Source of the DNA: Hyphomicrobiales bacterium
GTDB lineage: Bacteria; Pseudomonadota; Alphaproteobacteria; Rhizobiales; Rhizobiaceae
Assembly (NCBI GenBank): GCA_900471605.1
Contig: UCEY01000065.1
Location: forward strand, 70,417-134,416
Direction: 5' to 3'
DNA: 64,000 bases
A program made the translations under genes and the position numbers. A model generated the notes under the pieces. It was not told the origin of the DNA. It saw nothing but the letters and a program-made list of their open reading frames with translations, and did not search any database. Of this stretch, positions 33,680 through 42,005 are shown piece by piece (positions within the stretch are counted from its first letter, which is position 1; each line of letters opens with the position of its first letter).

Positions 33680-34522
33680 CTAAAGCTCCGTTATCATAGC
33701 CTTGATGCCCGCTGAAAAATCCCACTTCGGGCGCCACGCGATCAGCTTCTCCGCGCGCTCTATGTCAGCGCGAACGTCAGATATCTCATTCCTTCTAGCC
33801 GCGCAAGCCGAACCTACCGGAAGGCTTGTACCGCAAACGTTCTGGATGGTATCGATGATCTCTTGCACCGACAGAGATATACCGGAGCCGATATTGAGGC
33901 AGTTATACCCTTTAGGAGCCTTTAGGGCACTTATGAATGCGTCCACGACGTCGTCGATATAAACGAAGTCCCTTCGCGGCGTCAGGTCGGCCACGTTAAT
34001 TGATGATCGCGCCCTGATCTGCGAGATCAGCATCGGGATTAAAAATTCAGGTCTTTGCCCCGCGCCATAGACATTGAATATTCTCAGCGCGGTTACGGAG
34101 ATGTTCTCGTGAATGGCTGCGAATTCGCAAAGCTGTTCGGCAAGCCTCTTGGAAACCGCATAGGGATTATTCGGATAGACGGGATCACTTTCCCTGATCG
34201 GCAGGGTGGCGGGAACACCATAGATATAGGCACTTGCGAATATCATCCGGGAACCGTGACGCTTGCACCAATCCAACGCGTTTTGGGTTCCGACGACATT
34301 TGTCTGCATGAATGCCGGGGTGTCGGTCCAGCTATCAGGAACGTAGCTCCGGCCCGCAAGATGAAAGAGCACCGGGGCTGAAGGCAGATCACGCCACGTG
34401 GCCGCGTCGCATATATCCTGCGAACGTTCCATGGCGATGGTTTCCATTCCAGAGGCTTTGAGCTTCCGAACCAGCCTGCGGCCTATGAACCCGCCCCCAC
34501 CGGTGACAATTGCATCAATCAT
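33680..34522 (-). CDS. NAD-dependent epimerase/dehydratase (second SDR)
   Basis: The protein has 280 residues. The Rossmann motif TGGGGFIGRR is near residues 7-16. The active site is ASAYIYG with YAVSK (YxxxK). RRDFVYIDDVVDAFISAL is the sugar-nucleotide epimerase segment. The protein lacks the TSE/TDE acidic pair expected of 4,6-dehydratases, so an epimerase or 4-reductase is more likely. Reducing the 4-keto group made by the first SDR could replace the missing transamination; this is inference. It overlaps the nucleotidyltransferase gene by eight bases. Confidence 0.8.
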   Translation of the reverse strand: MIDAIVTGGGGFIGRRLVRKLKASGMETIAMERSQDICDAATWRDLPSAPVLFHLAGRSYVPDSWTDTPAFMQTNVVGTQNALDWCKRHGSRMIFASAYIYGVPATLPIRESDPVYPNNPYAVSKRLAEQLCEFAAIHENISVTALRIFNVYGAGQRPEFLIPMLISQIRARSSINVADLTPRRDFVYIDDVVDAFISALKAPKGYNCLNIGSGISLSVQEIIDTIQNVCGTSLPVGSACAARRNEISDVRADIERAEKLIAWRPKWDFSAGIKAMITEL

Positions 34523-35228
34523 TCAGAAATCTGTGCCGCATCGATTCGAATTCCTCTATAGCGAGCGCGTAATCGTCGGGCCGACCGATATCGAGCCAGT
34601 ATCCGTCGAAGGTCCGAACATGGGCCGGATCCTTGGCTGCCAGAAGATCCAACATCAGGTTATCGAAGCCATAGGCGCCGGCAGGAGGGAAATGCGCGAG
34701 CGCTCGATTGGAAAGCATATAGACACCCATGCTCACCCGATATGTCGCCACCGGCTTTTCCCGAAACCCGCTAAGCATACCCTGGTCATCCGTATCCAGC
34801 ACGCCGTAATCGATGCGGTGCTCCCGGTTCTTGGCCGAGATTGTGAATATATCGCCCTTTTGCACGTGGGCATCATGAAAAGCCGCGAAATCCAAATCTG
34901 TTAAGATATCGCCGTTCATGACGAGAAAGTTCTCGGGAAGATCCGAAATCAGCTTGAGAGCACCCATCGTGCCCAAAGGTTGATCTTCCAGAGAATAATC
35001 AATGCGTACGCCCCACTTGGCGCCATCCTGGAAAAACGCCTTGATGATCTCCGCCTGATGGTTCACCGCCATGGTAATATGGCCGAAGCCGGCGGCGATG
35101 AGCTGGCGAACTATGACTTCGAGAATTGGATATTCGCCGATCGGCATCAAGGGCTTCGGCAACACAATAGTGTACGGCCTCAACCGTGTCCCTTGCCCGC
35201 CTGCAAGAATAACTGCCCGCCTAGACAT
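34515..35228 (-). CDS. Sugar-1-phosphate nucleotidyltransferase
   Basis: The protein has 237 residues. The signature AVILAGGQGTRLRPYTIVLP is at about 5-24, with NFLVMNGDILTDLDF and GYWLDIGRPDDY. It resembles GDP-mannose pyrophosphorylase-like and PtmE-like enzymes but lacks the CBS domains of PtmE. It activates a hexose-1-phosphate for the SDR enzymes encoded on both sides. The choice of GTP or another nucleotide is not visible. The start ATG overlaps the preceding stop by eight bases. Confidence 0.85.
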   Translation of the reverse strand: MSRRAVILAGGQGTRLRPYTIVLPKPLMPIGEYPILEVIVRQLIAAGFGHITMAVNHQAEIIKAFFQDGAKWGVRIDYSLEDQPLGTMGALKLISDLPENFLVMNGDILTDLDFAAFHDAHVQKGDIFTISAKNREHRIDYGVLDTDDQGMLSGFREKPVATYRVSMGVYMLSNRALAHFPPAGAYGFDNLMLDLLAAKDPAHVRTFDGYWLDIGRPDDYALAIEEFESMRHRFLND

Positions 35229-36201
35229 TGTATGAATTAGCCTTGTATTTGCTCAGATTTTTTGGGTTCCGGAGCCATTCAATAGTCGCGCCCAGTCCCT
35301 CCTCGAGCGAAAACCGTGGCATGAAACCCGAAAGGCTGCGGATGAGACTATTATCGCAAAGCAACCGTTCGACTTCGCTATTGGCGGGCCGAAGCCTTTG
35401 TTCATCACATTCAATATCGACATCGGTGCCGATCAACCGTGCGATCATATTCACTGTGTCAAGAACCGAGATCTCGCGACCGGACCCGATATTCACGGTC
35501 TTCCCGATCGCGGCGTCGCATTGAGCCAAAGCAATGAATCCGTCGCAGGTATCCTGAACGTAGTTGAAATCCCGTGTCGGCGACACCGCCCCCAATTTAA
35601 TCGAGGACCTCCCGCTCAAGAGCTGCGTTATAACAGTCGGAATTACGGCCCTGGCGGACTGCCGTGGTCCAAAGGTGTTGAACGGACGGGCGATAACGAC
35701 AGGCAAATCGAAGCTGGAGTGGAAGCTATATGCCATCGCATCGGCAGCTATCTTGCTCGCCGAGTATGGCGATTGTGCCTGCAAAGGGTGGCTTTCGCTG
35801 ATCGGCACAGATCTAGCGGTACCGTAGACTTCGCTCGTCGAAGTCTGCACGAAACGGCCGACACCCGCGTCGCGGGCTGCCTGGAGCATATTCAATGTGC
35901 CTTGAACGTTAGTATCTACATAACTCGAAGGCGCCTGGTAGGAATACGGTATCGCAATCAACGCTGCGAGATGAAATACGGTATCGATGCCCTTGGTGAT
36001 GGCGCCCATCTGAGCGAGATCACGGACGTCGCCTAAAATGACTTCAAAATTGCCGATGTGCTCAGATTCATCCAGCCATCCCCAACTTGAAAAGGAGTTG
36101 TACTGGCAGAGAGCGCGGACGTGAAAGCCGGCTTTGACGAGCGTCTCGACCAGATGTGAGCCGATGAAGCCGTCCGCCCCCGTCACGAGCACCTTGTTCA
36201 T
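35221..36201 (-). CDS. LegB-like sugar-nucleotide 4,6-dehydratase (SDR)
   Basis: The protein has 326 residues. The Rossmann motif is TGADGFIGSHL at 7-17. The active site has TSTSEVYGTA and YSASKIAAD (YxxxK), and the TSE motif fits a 4,6-dehydratase. SRPFNTFGPRQS-like and PTRDFNYVQDTCDGF segments match the LegB group found in legionaminic acid loci. It would produce a 4-keto-6-deoxy sugar nucleotide as the first committed step. It is the first gene of the eleven-gene operon and is preceded by a 187-base gap. The assignment to LegB itself is from memory of the family and is less certain. Confidence 0.78.
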   Translation of the reverse strand: MNKVLVTGADGFIGSHLVETLVKAGFHVRALCQYNSFSSWGWLDESEHIGNFEVILGDVRDLAQMGAITKGIDTVFHLAALIAIPYSYQAPSSYVDTNVQGTLNMLQAARDAGVGRFVQTSTSEVYGTARSVPISESHPLQAQSPYSASKIAADAMAYSFHSSFDLPVVIARPFNTFGPRQSARAVIPTVITQLLSGRSSIKLGAVSPTRDFNYVQDTCDGFIALAQCDAAIGKTVNIGSGREISVLDTVNMIARLIGTDVDIECDEQRLRPANSEVERLLCDNSLIRSLSGFMPRFSLEEGLGATIEWLRNPKNLSKYKANSYNV

Positions 36202-36265
36202 AGTTTAGCGGCCTTTCGGTGGCTGTTATCAGTGCCGCTAGAAGCGGCTTTCCTGTGGGACGTTT

Positions 36266-36292
36266 CTTATAGGGCATCATTTGCGCATTCAA
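36266..36292 (-). promoter_or_regulatory. Possible promoter of the sugar operon
   Basis: On the minus strand, TTGAAT (complement of 36287-36292) and TATAAG (complement of 36266-36271) are 15 bases apart, which is short. A perfect hairpin GCCGCT-AGA-AGCGGC at 36234-36248 lies between it and the first gene and would be in the leader. The support is modest. Confidence 0.3.
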
Positions 36293-36388
36293 GTACGGCC
36301 AAAAGCTTCCACTGGTAGGTCAACCATGTCCGTTTTCGACAGCCGATCAGATCTGCGCCAGAGGCCAAAGGGCCGGGCTTTCTTGCGG

Positions 36389-38137
36389 CTACACGGCCTC
36401 CTTGCCAACCTTCTGCAGCCGCGCATAAAGACCGTCCTCGTCCTTTGACAGGCTTTCGTGATTTCCCACTTGGAGAACTCGGCCTTGCTGCACCACGATG
36501 ATCTTGTCTGCGTTTCGAATGGTCGACAGGCGGTGTGCGATCACGATTACGGTACGTCCGACCATGACATGATCCAACGCCTTCTGCACGAATGCTTCTG
36601 ATTCCGAATCGAGCGCCGACGTGGCTTCGTCCAGAAGCAGGATAGGCGCGTCACGTACAAGCGCACGGGCAATCGAAAGCCGTTGCCTTTGGCCGCCCGA
36701 CAAGGTCACGCCATTCTCGCCGACCTGTGTCTCATAACCCAGTGGTTGCGCCAGGATGAAGTCGTGTGCGAAAGCCAGACGGGCCGCCTGCTCCACTTCA
36801 GCGTCTGTCGCCTCAGGTCGGCCGTAGCGAATATTGTCTCTGATTGTGCCTGCAAACATGTAGGCCTGCTGCGACACATAGGCCAGCTGTTCGCGCAGAG
36901 ACCGCTTGGTCACGTCTGCAATATCCTGCCCGTCGATCAAGACACTTCCTGCCTGGGGATCGAAAAACCGGGGGATAAGCGTAATAATAGTCGATTTTCC
37001 CGCCCCCGACGGACCGATCAGGGCGGTTGCTTTTCCGCCTTCACCTACAAAGCTGATATCTCGCAGGACTGGGTCGTTGCCGTAGCTGAAAGCGACATTT
37101 CTGAACTCAATCTGCCCTCTGGTCACGACAAGCGGCTTTGCTCCCGGCTTGTCCCGCTGCCGGGGCTCCATATCCAGAAGTTCATAGATCATCTCTGCAC
37201 TGGTTACAGCGTTCTGCAATTGAGTCGGCAGACGGGCAAGCCGTTTCGCCGGATCGTAGGCAAGCAGAAGTGCCGTCAAGAAAGACATGAACCCGCCGGG
37301 GGGCACATCGTAATAAATGGAGCGATATGCGGCAAAAGCGACAATGCTCGCCACGACTAAGCCTGCGAATATCTCGATCAGCGGCGTCGTTCGCTCAGAT
37401 ATGCGGACAATGCGGTTATTACGGCGCTCAGCCGTCTCGATCAGGTTCCCAACCTTTTTTTCCAGGGCACCTTCCATAGTGAAGGCCTTGACGACGGAAA
37501 TGCCTTGCAACGTTTCCTGCATGGCGCTGAAAATATGGCCGCCAGTCTGCACCGCGTCCCGGGTGGCGGTTCGAATACGCTTGGAAAGGTAACGCAAACC
37601 GAAAATCAAGGGCGGAGACCCTACGAAAACGGAAAGCGTAAGCAACGGTTCCTGAAGAAACATCACCCCGATAAGTGATAAAAATGTAAGTACGTCTCGA
37701 ACAGAGGCGGTCACAGCAATATTCATAATATTGCGAATTCCAAGAATGCTGTAATTTATCCGCGATATGATTTGTCCAGAGCGCACCTGATTGAAGTACT
37801 CAACCGAACAGCTCATCAAATGATTATACGCGAGGATTTGATACCTCGCAGAGATGTTGTTACTAATCCTGGAAAGAATTACAGCTTGACCGTAGTTTGC
37901 AAGGCCGCGGAGAAAGAACGCAAGAAAAATCGCGATGCAGGTTGCCCATACGAGATCAGGACGGCGGTCAACGAAGGCTCCGTTGACCACCCACTTCATG
38001 ATCCAGGCCGTAAATGCCGTCGATAACGAAAGCGTTGCGAGACACGCGATAGCAAGCAAATAGCGACCGGCATATTCTCGCGCGTTTTCCGCGAGAACCC
38101 GCTTGATGACGCTAAGGGTGCTGTATTTCTCTTTCAT
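36389..38137 (-). CDS. MsbA-like ABC exporter (half-transporter)
   Basis: The protein has 582 residues. The N-terminal membrane domain has six spans (about 25-295). The ATPase domain has Walker A GPSGAGKS at 375-382, LSGGQ at 479-483 and Walker B D503-E504. It works as a homodimer to flip lipids, lipid-linked sugars or polysaccharide across the inner membrane. The ATG at 38137 begins a normal N-terminus; the frame continues upstream without a ribosome site. It lies 187 bases before the sugar operon on the same strand and shares its low GC, so it probably exports the same glycan. Confidence 0.85.
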   Translation of the reverse strand: MKEKYSTLSVIKRVLAENAREYAGRYLLAIACLATLSLSTAFTAWIMKWVVNGAFVDRRPDLVWATCIAIFLAFFLRGLANYGQAVILSRISNNISARYQILAYNHLMSCSVEYFNQVRSGQIISRINYSILGIRNIMNIAVTASVRDVLTFLSLIGVMFLQEPLLTLSVFVGSPPLIFGLRYLSKRIRTATRDAVQTGGHIFSAMQETLQGISVVKAFTMEGALEKKVGNLIETAERRNNRIVRISERTTPLIEIFAGLVVASIVAFAAYRSIYYDVPPGGFMSFLTALLLAYDPAKRLARLPTQLQNAVTSAEMIYELLDMEPRQRDKPGAKPLVVTRGQIEFRNVAFSYGNDPVLRDISFVGEGGKATALIGPSGAGKSTIITLIPRFFDPQAGSVLIDGQDIADVTKRSLREQLAYVSQQAYMFAGTIRDNIRYGRPEATDAEVEQAARLAFAHDFILAQPLGYETQVGENGVTLSGGQRQRLSIARALVRDAPILLLDEATSALDSESEAFVQKALDHVMVGRTVIVIAHRLSTIRNADKIIVVQQGRVLQVGNHESLSKDEDGLYARLQKVGKEAV

Positions 38138-38391
38138 CGGACCTGCGCTGGCATGTGAGTTTGCATGTCCACCTCGGATGGCGTGCGGCTGTGTGTAGTC
38201 CTGAAAGACCATCCAAGGCAACTCTTTCCGCCAACCGAAACTTCATGCTCAGGCGTGGCCGATGCGAGCTCGCAACGATTACTGCCTTCCCTCCCGTAAG
38301 CGCCAGGTCCAAATGCACCGAGTCGGAACCCTCTGTCCTCAACGCCGATGAACCACATGAGGCCGCGGCTAGGTGCGGATCAGCCGCTGCC

Positions 38392-39234
38392 TCAGTTCGA
38401 GGTGCGCGTCAGAAATTCGCGGATCGCAGCGATGACGACCTCGTGCGCTTCCACATGGACCGCGTGGTTGGCGTTCGGGACTTCGAGAAGTTCGCCCCTG
38501 GGGATGCTTTCGGCGATCAGGCGCGAATGGTTCGGCGGGCAGATCCAGTCTTCGGCGCCGCAGACGACCAGCGTCGGGACCGGAATGTCCTTCAGCTTGT
38601 CCCGCAGGTCGTAGAGCCGTTCCTTGAACAGCGCGTTGTGGGTCTCGGCATGCAGATGCATGGTGCGGGTGCGTTCCAGCGCCGCATCCGGATCGAATTT
38701 TTCGAAATAGAGCGGCTGCAGCGCCAGCCAGATCAGGCGCAGCTCGGTATCGTCCTTGACCCGGTCGGAGAACATCTTGTCGAGCATGTCGAGCGAGGCG
38801 CTGGTCGCCTTGTGGATGCGCTGCTTGAACACCACCATCGCGTCGTCTTCGTGGTGATAGCTGGCCGCCGTGCCGCGCAGGATCAGCCGCGACAGGTTGT
38901 GGCCGTATTTCACGGCATAGGTGAGCGCGATCATGCCGCCGAACGAGCCGCCCTCGAGGATGATCTTGCGGCCGCCGCACAGGTTCAAGCGAAAGGCTTC
39001 GACGTCGTCCGCCAGCTGCTCGAACGTGTAGGGCGGCGTCAGGCTGGTCTCGCCGCAGCCGCGCTGGTCATAGGCGATCACCCGATACCGGTCCGACAGG
39101 ACCTTGTAGGCGTTGAACTCTCCATGGCGGTCGCCGATGCCGCGCCCGCCATGGAGCGCGATGATGGTCTCTGCGTCGGGATTGCCGATGTCGTCGTAGA
39201 CGAAGGTGGCGTTGTTGAGGGTCACTGTCGGCAT
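38392..39234 (-). CDS. Alpha/beta hydrolase, proline-iminopeptidase-like
   Basis: The protein has 280 residues. The oxyanion motif HGGRGIGD is near residue 28, DQRGCG at 56-61 and the nucleophile elbow GGSFGG with S97. The acid is expected in VCGAEDWICP and the base in NANHAVHVE. HGG and DQRGCG are typical of the S33 proline iminopeptidase group, so an aminopeptidase or amide/ester hydrolase role is likely. It lies 89 bases after the binding-protein gene of the large operon on the same strand and may process the imported compound. There is no signal peptide. Confidence 0.78.
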   Translation of the reverse strand: MPTVTLNNATFVYDDIGNPDAETIIALHGGRGIGDRHGEFNAYKVLSDRYRVIAYDQRGCGETSLTPPYTFEQLADDVEAFRLNLCGGRKIILEGGSFGGMIALTYAVKYGHNLSRLILRGTAASYHHEDDAMVVFKQRIHKATSASLDMLDKMFSDRVKDDTELRLIWLALQPLYFEKFDPDAALERTRTMHLHAETHNALFKERLYDLRDKLKDIPVPTLVVCGAEDWICPPNHSRLIAESIPRGELLEVPNANHAVHVEAHEVVIAAIREFLTRTSN

Positions 39235-39323
39235 GGGAGTATCCTATCCTGCTGATATCATGGGCAACCGAAGACCATCCCGCCGCGGGTGAAGCGGGAT
39301 GGCGACATTTGGCGTATTGCCGC

Positions 39324-40829
39324 TCAGTTGGCCGCGGGCTTCATGTCGAAAGCGCGGACCCAGTCGTCTCCGCGGGCGGTCCAGGTGATACGCTTGGACA
39401 GGCCGTAGGTGGCGGGCTGGGTGTAGAGGAAGAGGGCCGGCGCCTCGTCGCACATCACCTCGGTCGCCTTCTTGTAGGCGGCCTGACGCTTGGCCACGTC
39501 CATGGTCGAGCGGCCGTCGGCGAGAGCCTTGCCGAACTCGGCATTGTCCCAGTAGGCATACATGTTGCCCGGCGCAAACAGCGTCAGAAGGCCGTCCGCA
39601 TCGATCGTCGGCCAGGCCTGGCTCAGCAGGCTCATGCGGCCGAGATCCTTGGTCTTCAGATACTTGTCCATATAGGCGCTGAACTGCATCTCGACGATCC
39701 TGGTCTTGACGCCGATCTCTTCCAGCTGGCTGGCGACCGCCTGGACGACCTCCTCGCCATTGAGGTAGATGCCGGTCGGCACTTCGATCTCGATCGGCTC
39801 GGCCGGCGCGCCGCCGGCCTTCTTCAGAAGTTCGGCCGCCTTGTCCGGATCATAGGCATAGGGCTTCAGATCGGCGTTGAAGCCGAAATAGCTCTTCGAC
39901 GTCACCTGGCATTTGGCGATCTCCGCCTGGTCGTTGAAGATCGCCTTGACGATGCCTTCCTTGTCGACGGCATAGTTCAGCGCCTGGCGAAGCAGCTTGT
40001 TGTCGAGCGGCGGCTTCAGCGTGTTGAACTTAATGAACACGGTGCGGGTGCTGGGCACCGCGCCGGCCTGGGCGCTGCCGCTCGTCTTGATCCGGGTAAT
40101 CTCGGTGGTCGGGATCGAGTTGATGAAATCGACCTCGCCCGCAAGCAGCGCGGCGACGCGGCTGGCCGCATCCGGGATGATGCGCACGACGACCTTGGCG
40201 AAATCCGGCTTGGGACCCCAATATTGCGGATTGGCGTCGAGGGTGATGCTTTCGCCGGGTTTGACCGAGGAGATGACATAGGCGCCGCCGGACGCGGTCT
40301 CGGTCGCCGGCTTGTGCTCGGCGGTCCATTTCGGCGGCAGCAGGAAGAACATCGACAGCTGGCCGATCATCGCCGGATAGGGCGAGCTGGTCTTGATCTC
40401 GATTTCGGTCGGGCTGATCACCTTCACGTCGGAAATCAGCGTGAACCAGGCCTTGATGCGGGCATTGAGGGCCGGGTCTCGCACGCGGTCGAAATTCCAT
40501 TTGACCACTTCGGCATCGATCTTCTCGCCATCGTTGAACGTGGCATCCGAACGCAGCTTGATGCGCCAGGTCAGGTCATCGACGCTCGTCCATTCGGTCG
40601 CGAGCGCCGGAGCGATCTTCATGTCGGGGCCGCGCAGGACCAGCGACGGATAGATGTGGCTGAGCAGGCTGAGGTCGGTGCCGACCGATGCCGTCATATG
40701 CGGATCGAACGTGTTGATCGTGTTGGTGATCGCGATGGTCAGCGTCTTGTCCTGGGCAAGCGCCGATGTGGAGATCGCGGCGCCGAGTGACAGTGCGGCG
40801 ATGGCCGCGGAGAGCGATTTTCTGGTCAT
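39324..40829 (-). CDS. Peptide/nickel-type ABC binding protein
   Basis: The protein has 501 residues of the SBP_bac_5 family with a signal peptide of about 25 residues (ALA|QD). The start at 40829 is preferred over an ATG six bases upstream because the AAGGGA site is better spaced. Family segments are present: INTFDPHMTAS, APALATEWTSVDDLTWRIKL, and NYAVDKEGIVKAIFNDQAE. It should feed the DppBCDF-like transporter encoded upstream in the same operon, although it is separated from it by the molybdoenzyme and AhpD-like genes. The substrate may be a peptide-like or other small organic compound. Confidence 0.85.
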   Translation of the reverse strand: MTRKSLSAAIAALSLGAAISTSALAQDKTLTIAITNTINTFDPHMTASVGTDLSLLSHIYPSLVLRGPDMKIAPALATEWTSVDDLTWRIKLRSDATFNDGEKIDAEVVKWNFDRVRDPALNARIKAWFTLISDVKVISPTEIEIKTSSPYPAMIGQLSMFFLLPPKWTAEHKPATETASGGAYVISSVKPGESITLDANPQYWGPKPDFAKVVVRIIPDAASRVAALLAGEVDFINSIPTTEITRIKTSGSAQAGAVPSTRTVFIKFNTLKPPLDNKLLRQALNYAVDKEGIVKAIFNDQAEIAKCQVTSKSYFGFNADLKPYAYDPDKAAELLKKAGGAPAEPIEIEVPTGIYLNGEEVVQAVASQLEEIGVKTRIVEMQFSAYMDKYLKTKDLGRMSLLSQAWPTIDADGLLTLFAPGNMYAYWDNAEFGKALADGRSTMDVAKRQAAYKKATEVMCDEAPALFLYTQPATYGLSKRITWTARGDDWVRAFDMKPAAN

Positions 40830-40926
40830 GTCCATTCCCTTCTGATTGATTTCTATCGATTTTTCATTGGCTTGCATTGCATTCTCGAGAAACGGAGCTG
40901 GCGGTCACGCCCTTCCACCACGCCGT

Positions 40927-41505
40927 TCATTTGGCTTCGACCGGGACCGAATGACCGAGCGTGTGCATCAACCGGTTCGCCCAGCCGAAAATGGCGGCGG
41001 AGTGGATGAGATCGACGATCTCGGCCTTCGACATGCCATGGTCGCGAAGGGCCTGAACCTGCTCCCTGGTCGCTCGTGACGGCGTCTCGGACAGCGCCCT
41101 GCAGAAATCGACGATCGCCTGCGTCCTCGCCTCGAACGGCCCTTCGAGGCCACGCACATAAATCTCCTCGACGACTTCTTCGCGACCCGACAGTTCGACA
41201 TAACGGCGGGCATGGACCGAGGCGCAATAGACGCAGCGGTTGACGGCGGAGGCGACGAGCGCGCCGAGTTCCCGTTCGGCCCTGTCCAGACCGCCCTTGG
41301 CATACATGATGGCATTGAACAGTTTCGTGCGGGCGACGTAGGATTCCGGATCATGCGCCAGCGTGCGCACATAGGCGGAAACCTTGGTATTGGACGGCGT
41401 CACCTGCATCGCCGCCAGCTGCTCTTCGGTCGCCGTCGCGACGTCGACCGGCTCGATATAGGGCGACCACGAAAGCGCCTTGACCTTGAAGCGGGACGTG
41501 CTCAT
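40927..41505 (-). CDS. AhpD-like alkylhydroperoxidase/CMD-fold protein with CxxC
   Basis: The protein has 192 residues from the ATG at 41505, which overlaps the stop of the neighbouring CMD gene (ATGA). The redox motif CVYCASVH (C91, C94, H98) is that of AhpD-like peroxidase-related enzymes. The C-terminal part is helical, as in the carboxymuconolactone decarboxylase fold. It probably reduces peroxides or handles a reactive intermediate made by the redox enzymes of the operon. A 97-base gap separates it from the binding-protein gene downstream. Confidence 0.82.
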   Translation of the reverse strand: MSTSRFKVKALSWSPYIEPVDVATATEEQLAAMQVTPSNTKVSAYVRTLAHDPESYVARTKLFNAIMYAKGGLDRAERELGALVASAVNRCVYCASVHARRYVELSGREEVVEEIYVRGLEGPFEARTQAIVDFCRALSETPSRATREQVQALRDHGMSKAEIVDLIHSAAIFGWANRLMHTLGHSVPVEAK

Positions 41506-42005
41506 TCGACTTGCTCCAGCAGGCTGAGGCCGGCAAGGACCCGGGCCTCGTAATTGACGAAGGCGATCAGCTCCGACAGCGCTATGATCTGCGGGTTGGT
41601 GAGGCCGGCCTTTTCGAGGCGCTCGATATCCGTCCTGCTGTTGTCGCGCGGCGTTTTGGTGACGAGGTCGGCATGGCGGATGATCGCACCGGTAAAGGCA
41701 TCGACCGCCGCCGGCTCGGCGCCGGAAGCGATGGCGGCGAGGTCCGGGTCGCTGCCGGCCTCGTCCAGCATGAGGTCGTAGACTGCGGCCAGGTCTTCGC
41801 GGCCGATGAACCTGGCCATGCGGGAGGCGAGCGCGGCGCGCAGAGCATGACCAAGACCGAAGCCGTGATGCGGGCTCAGCACCGTTTCGCGGCACAATTC
41901 CGTGCCCTCCACGAATTCCGGCCGCTCGCGGCGGATCGCGTAAAGCTCGGAGCCCGGTTTCAGGCCGGAGAGGATGTCCATCTGGTCCAAGTCACTCGTT
42001 CCCAT
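41502..42005 (-). CDS. CMD-fold protein without a redox CxxC
   Basis: The protein has 167 residues from the ATG at 42005, which follows AGGTGG; a GTG 12 bases upstream is possible. The helical layout (HALRAALASRMARFIGREDL, NPQIIALSELIAFVNYEARV) fits the carboxymuconolactone decarboxylase fold. It resembles the group I recall as CMD domain protein, Avi_7170 family. Only one cysteine is visible, so it lacks the AhpD redox pair. It is encoded directly before the CxxC-containing AhpD-like protein, and the two may form a complex. Confidence 0.7.
   Translation of the reverse strand: MGTSDLDQMDILSGLKPGSELYAIRRERPEFVEGTELCRETVLSPHHGFGLGHALRAALASRMARFIGREDLAAVYDLMLDEAGSDPDLAAIASGAEPAAVDAFTGAIIRHADLVTKTPRDNSRTDIERLEKAGLTNPQIIALSELIAFVNYEARVLAGLSLLEQVE

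Noticed and set aside
27218..38137. Mobile element carrying the sugar operon
   Set aside because: The GC drop suggests transfer, but no transposase, integrase, terminal repeats or attachment site was found at either border.
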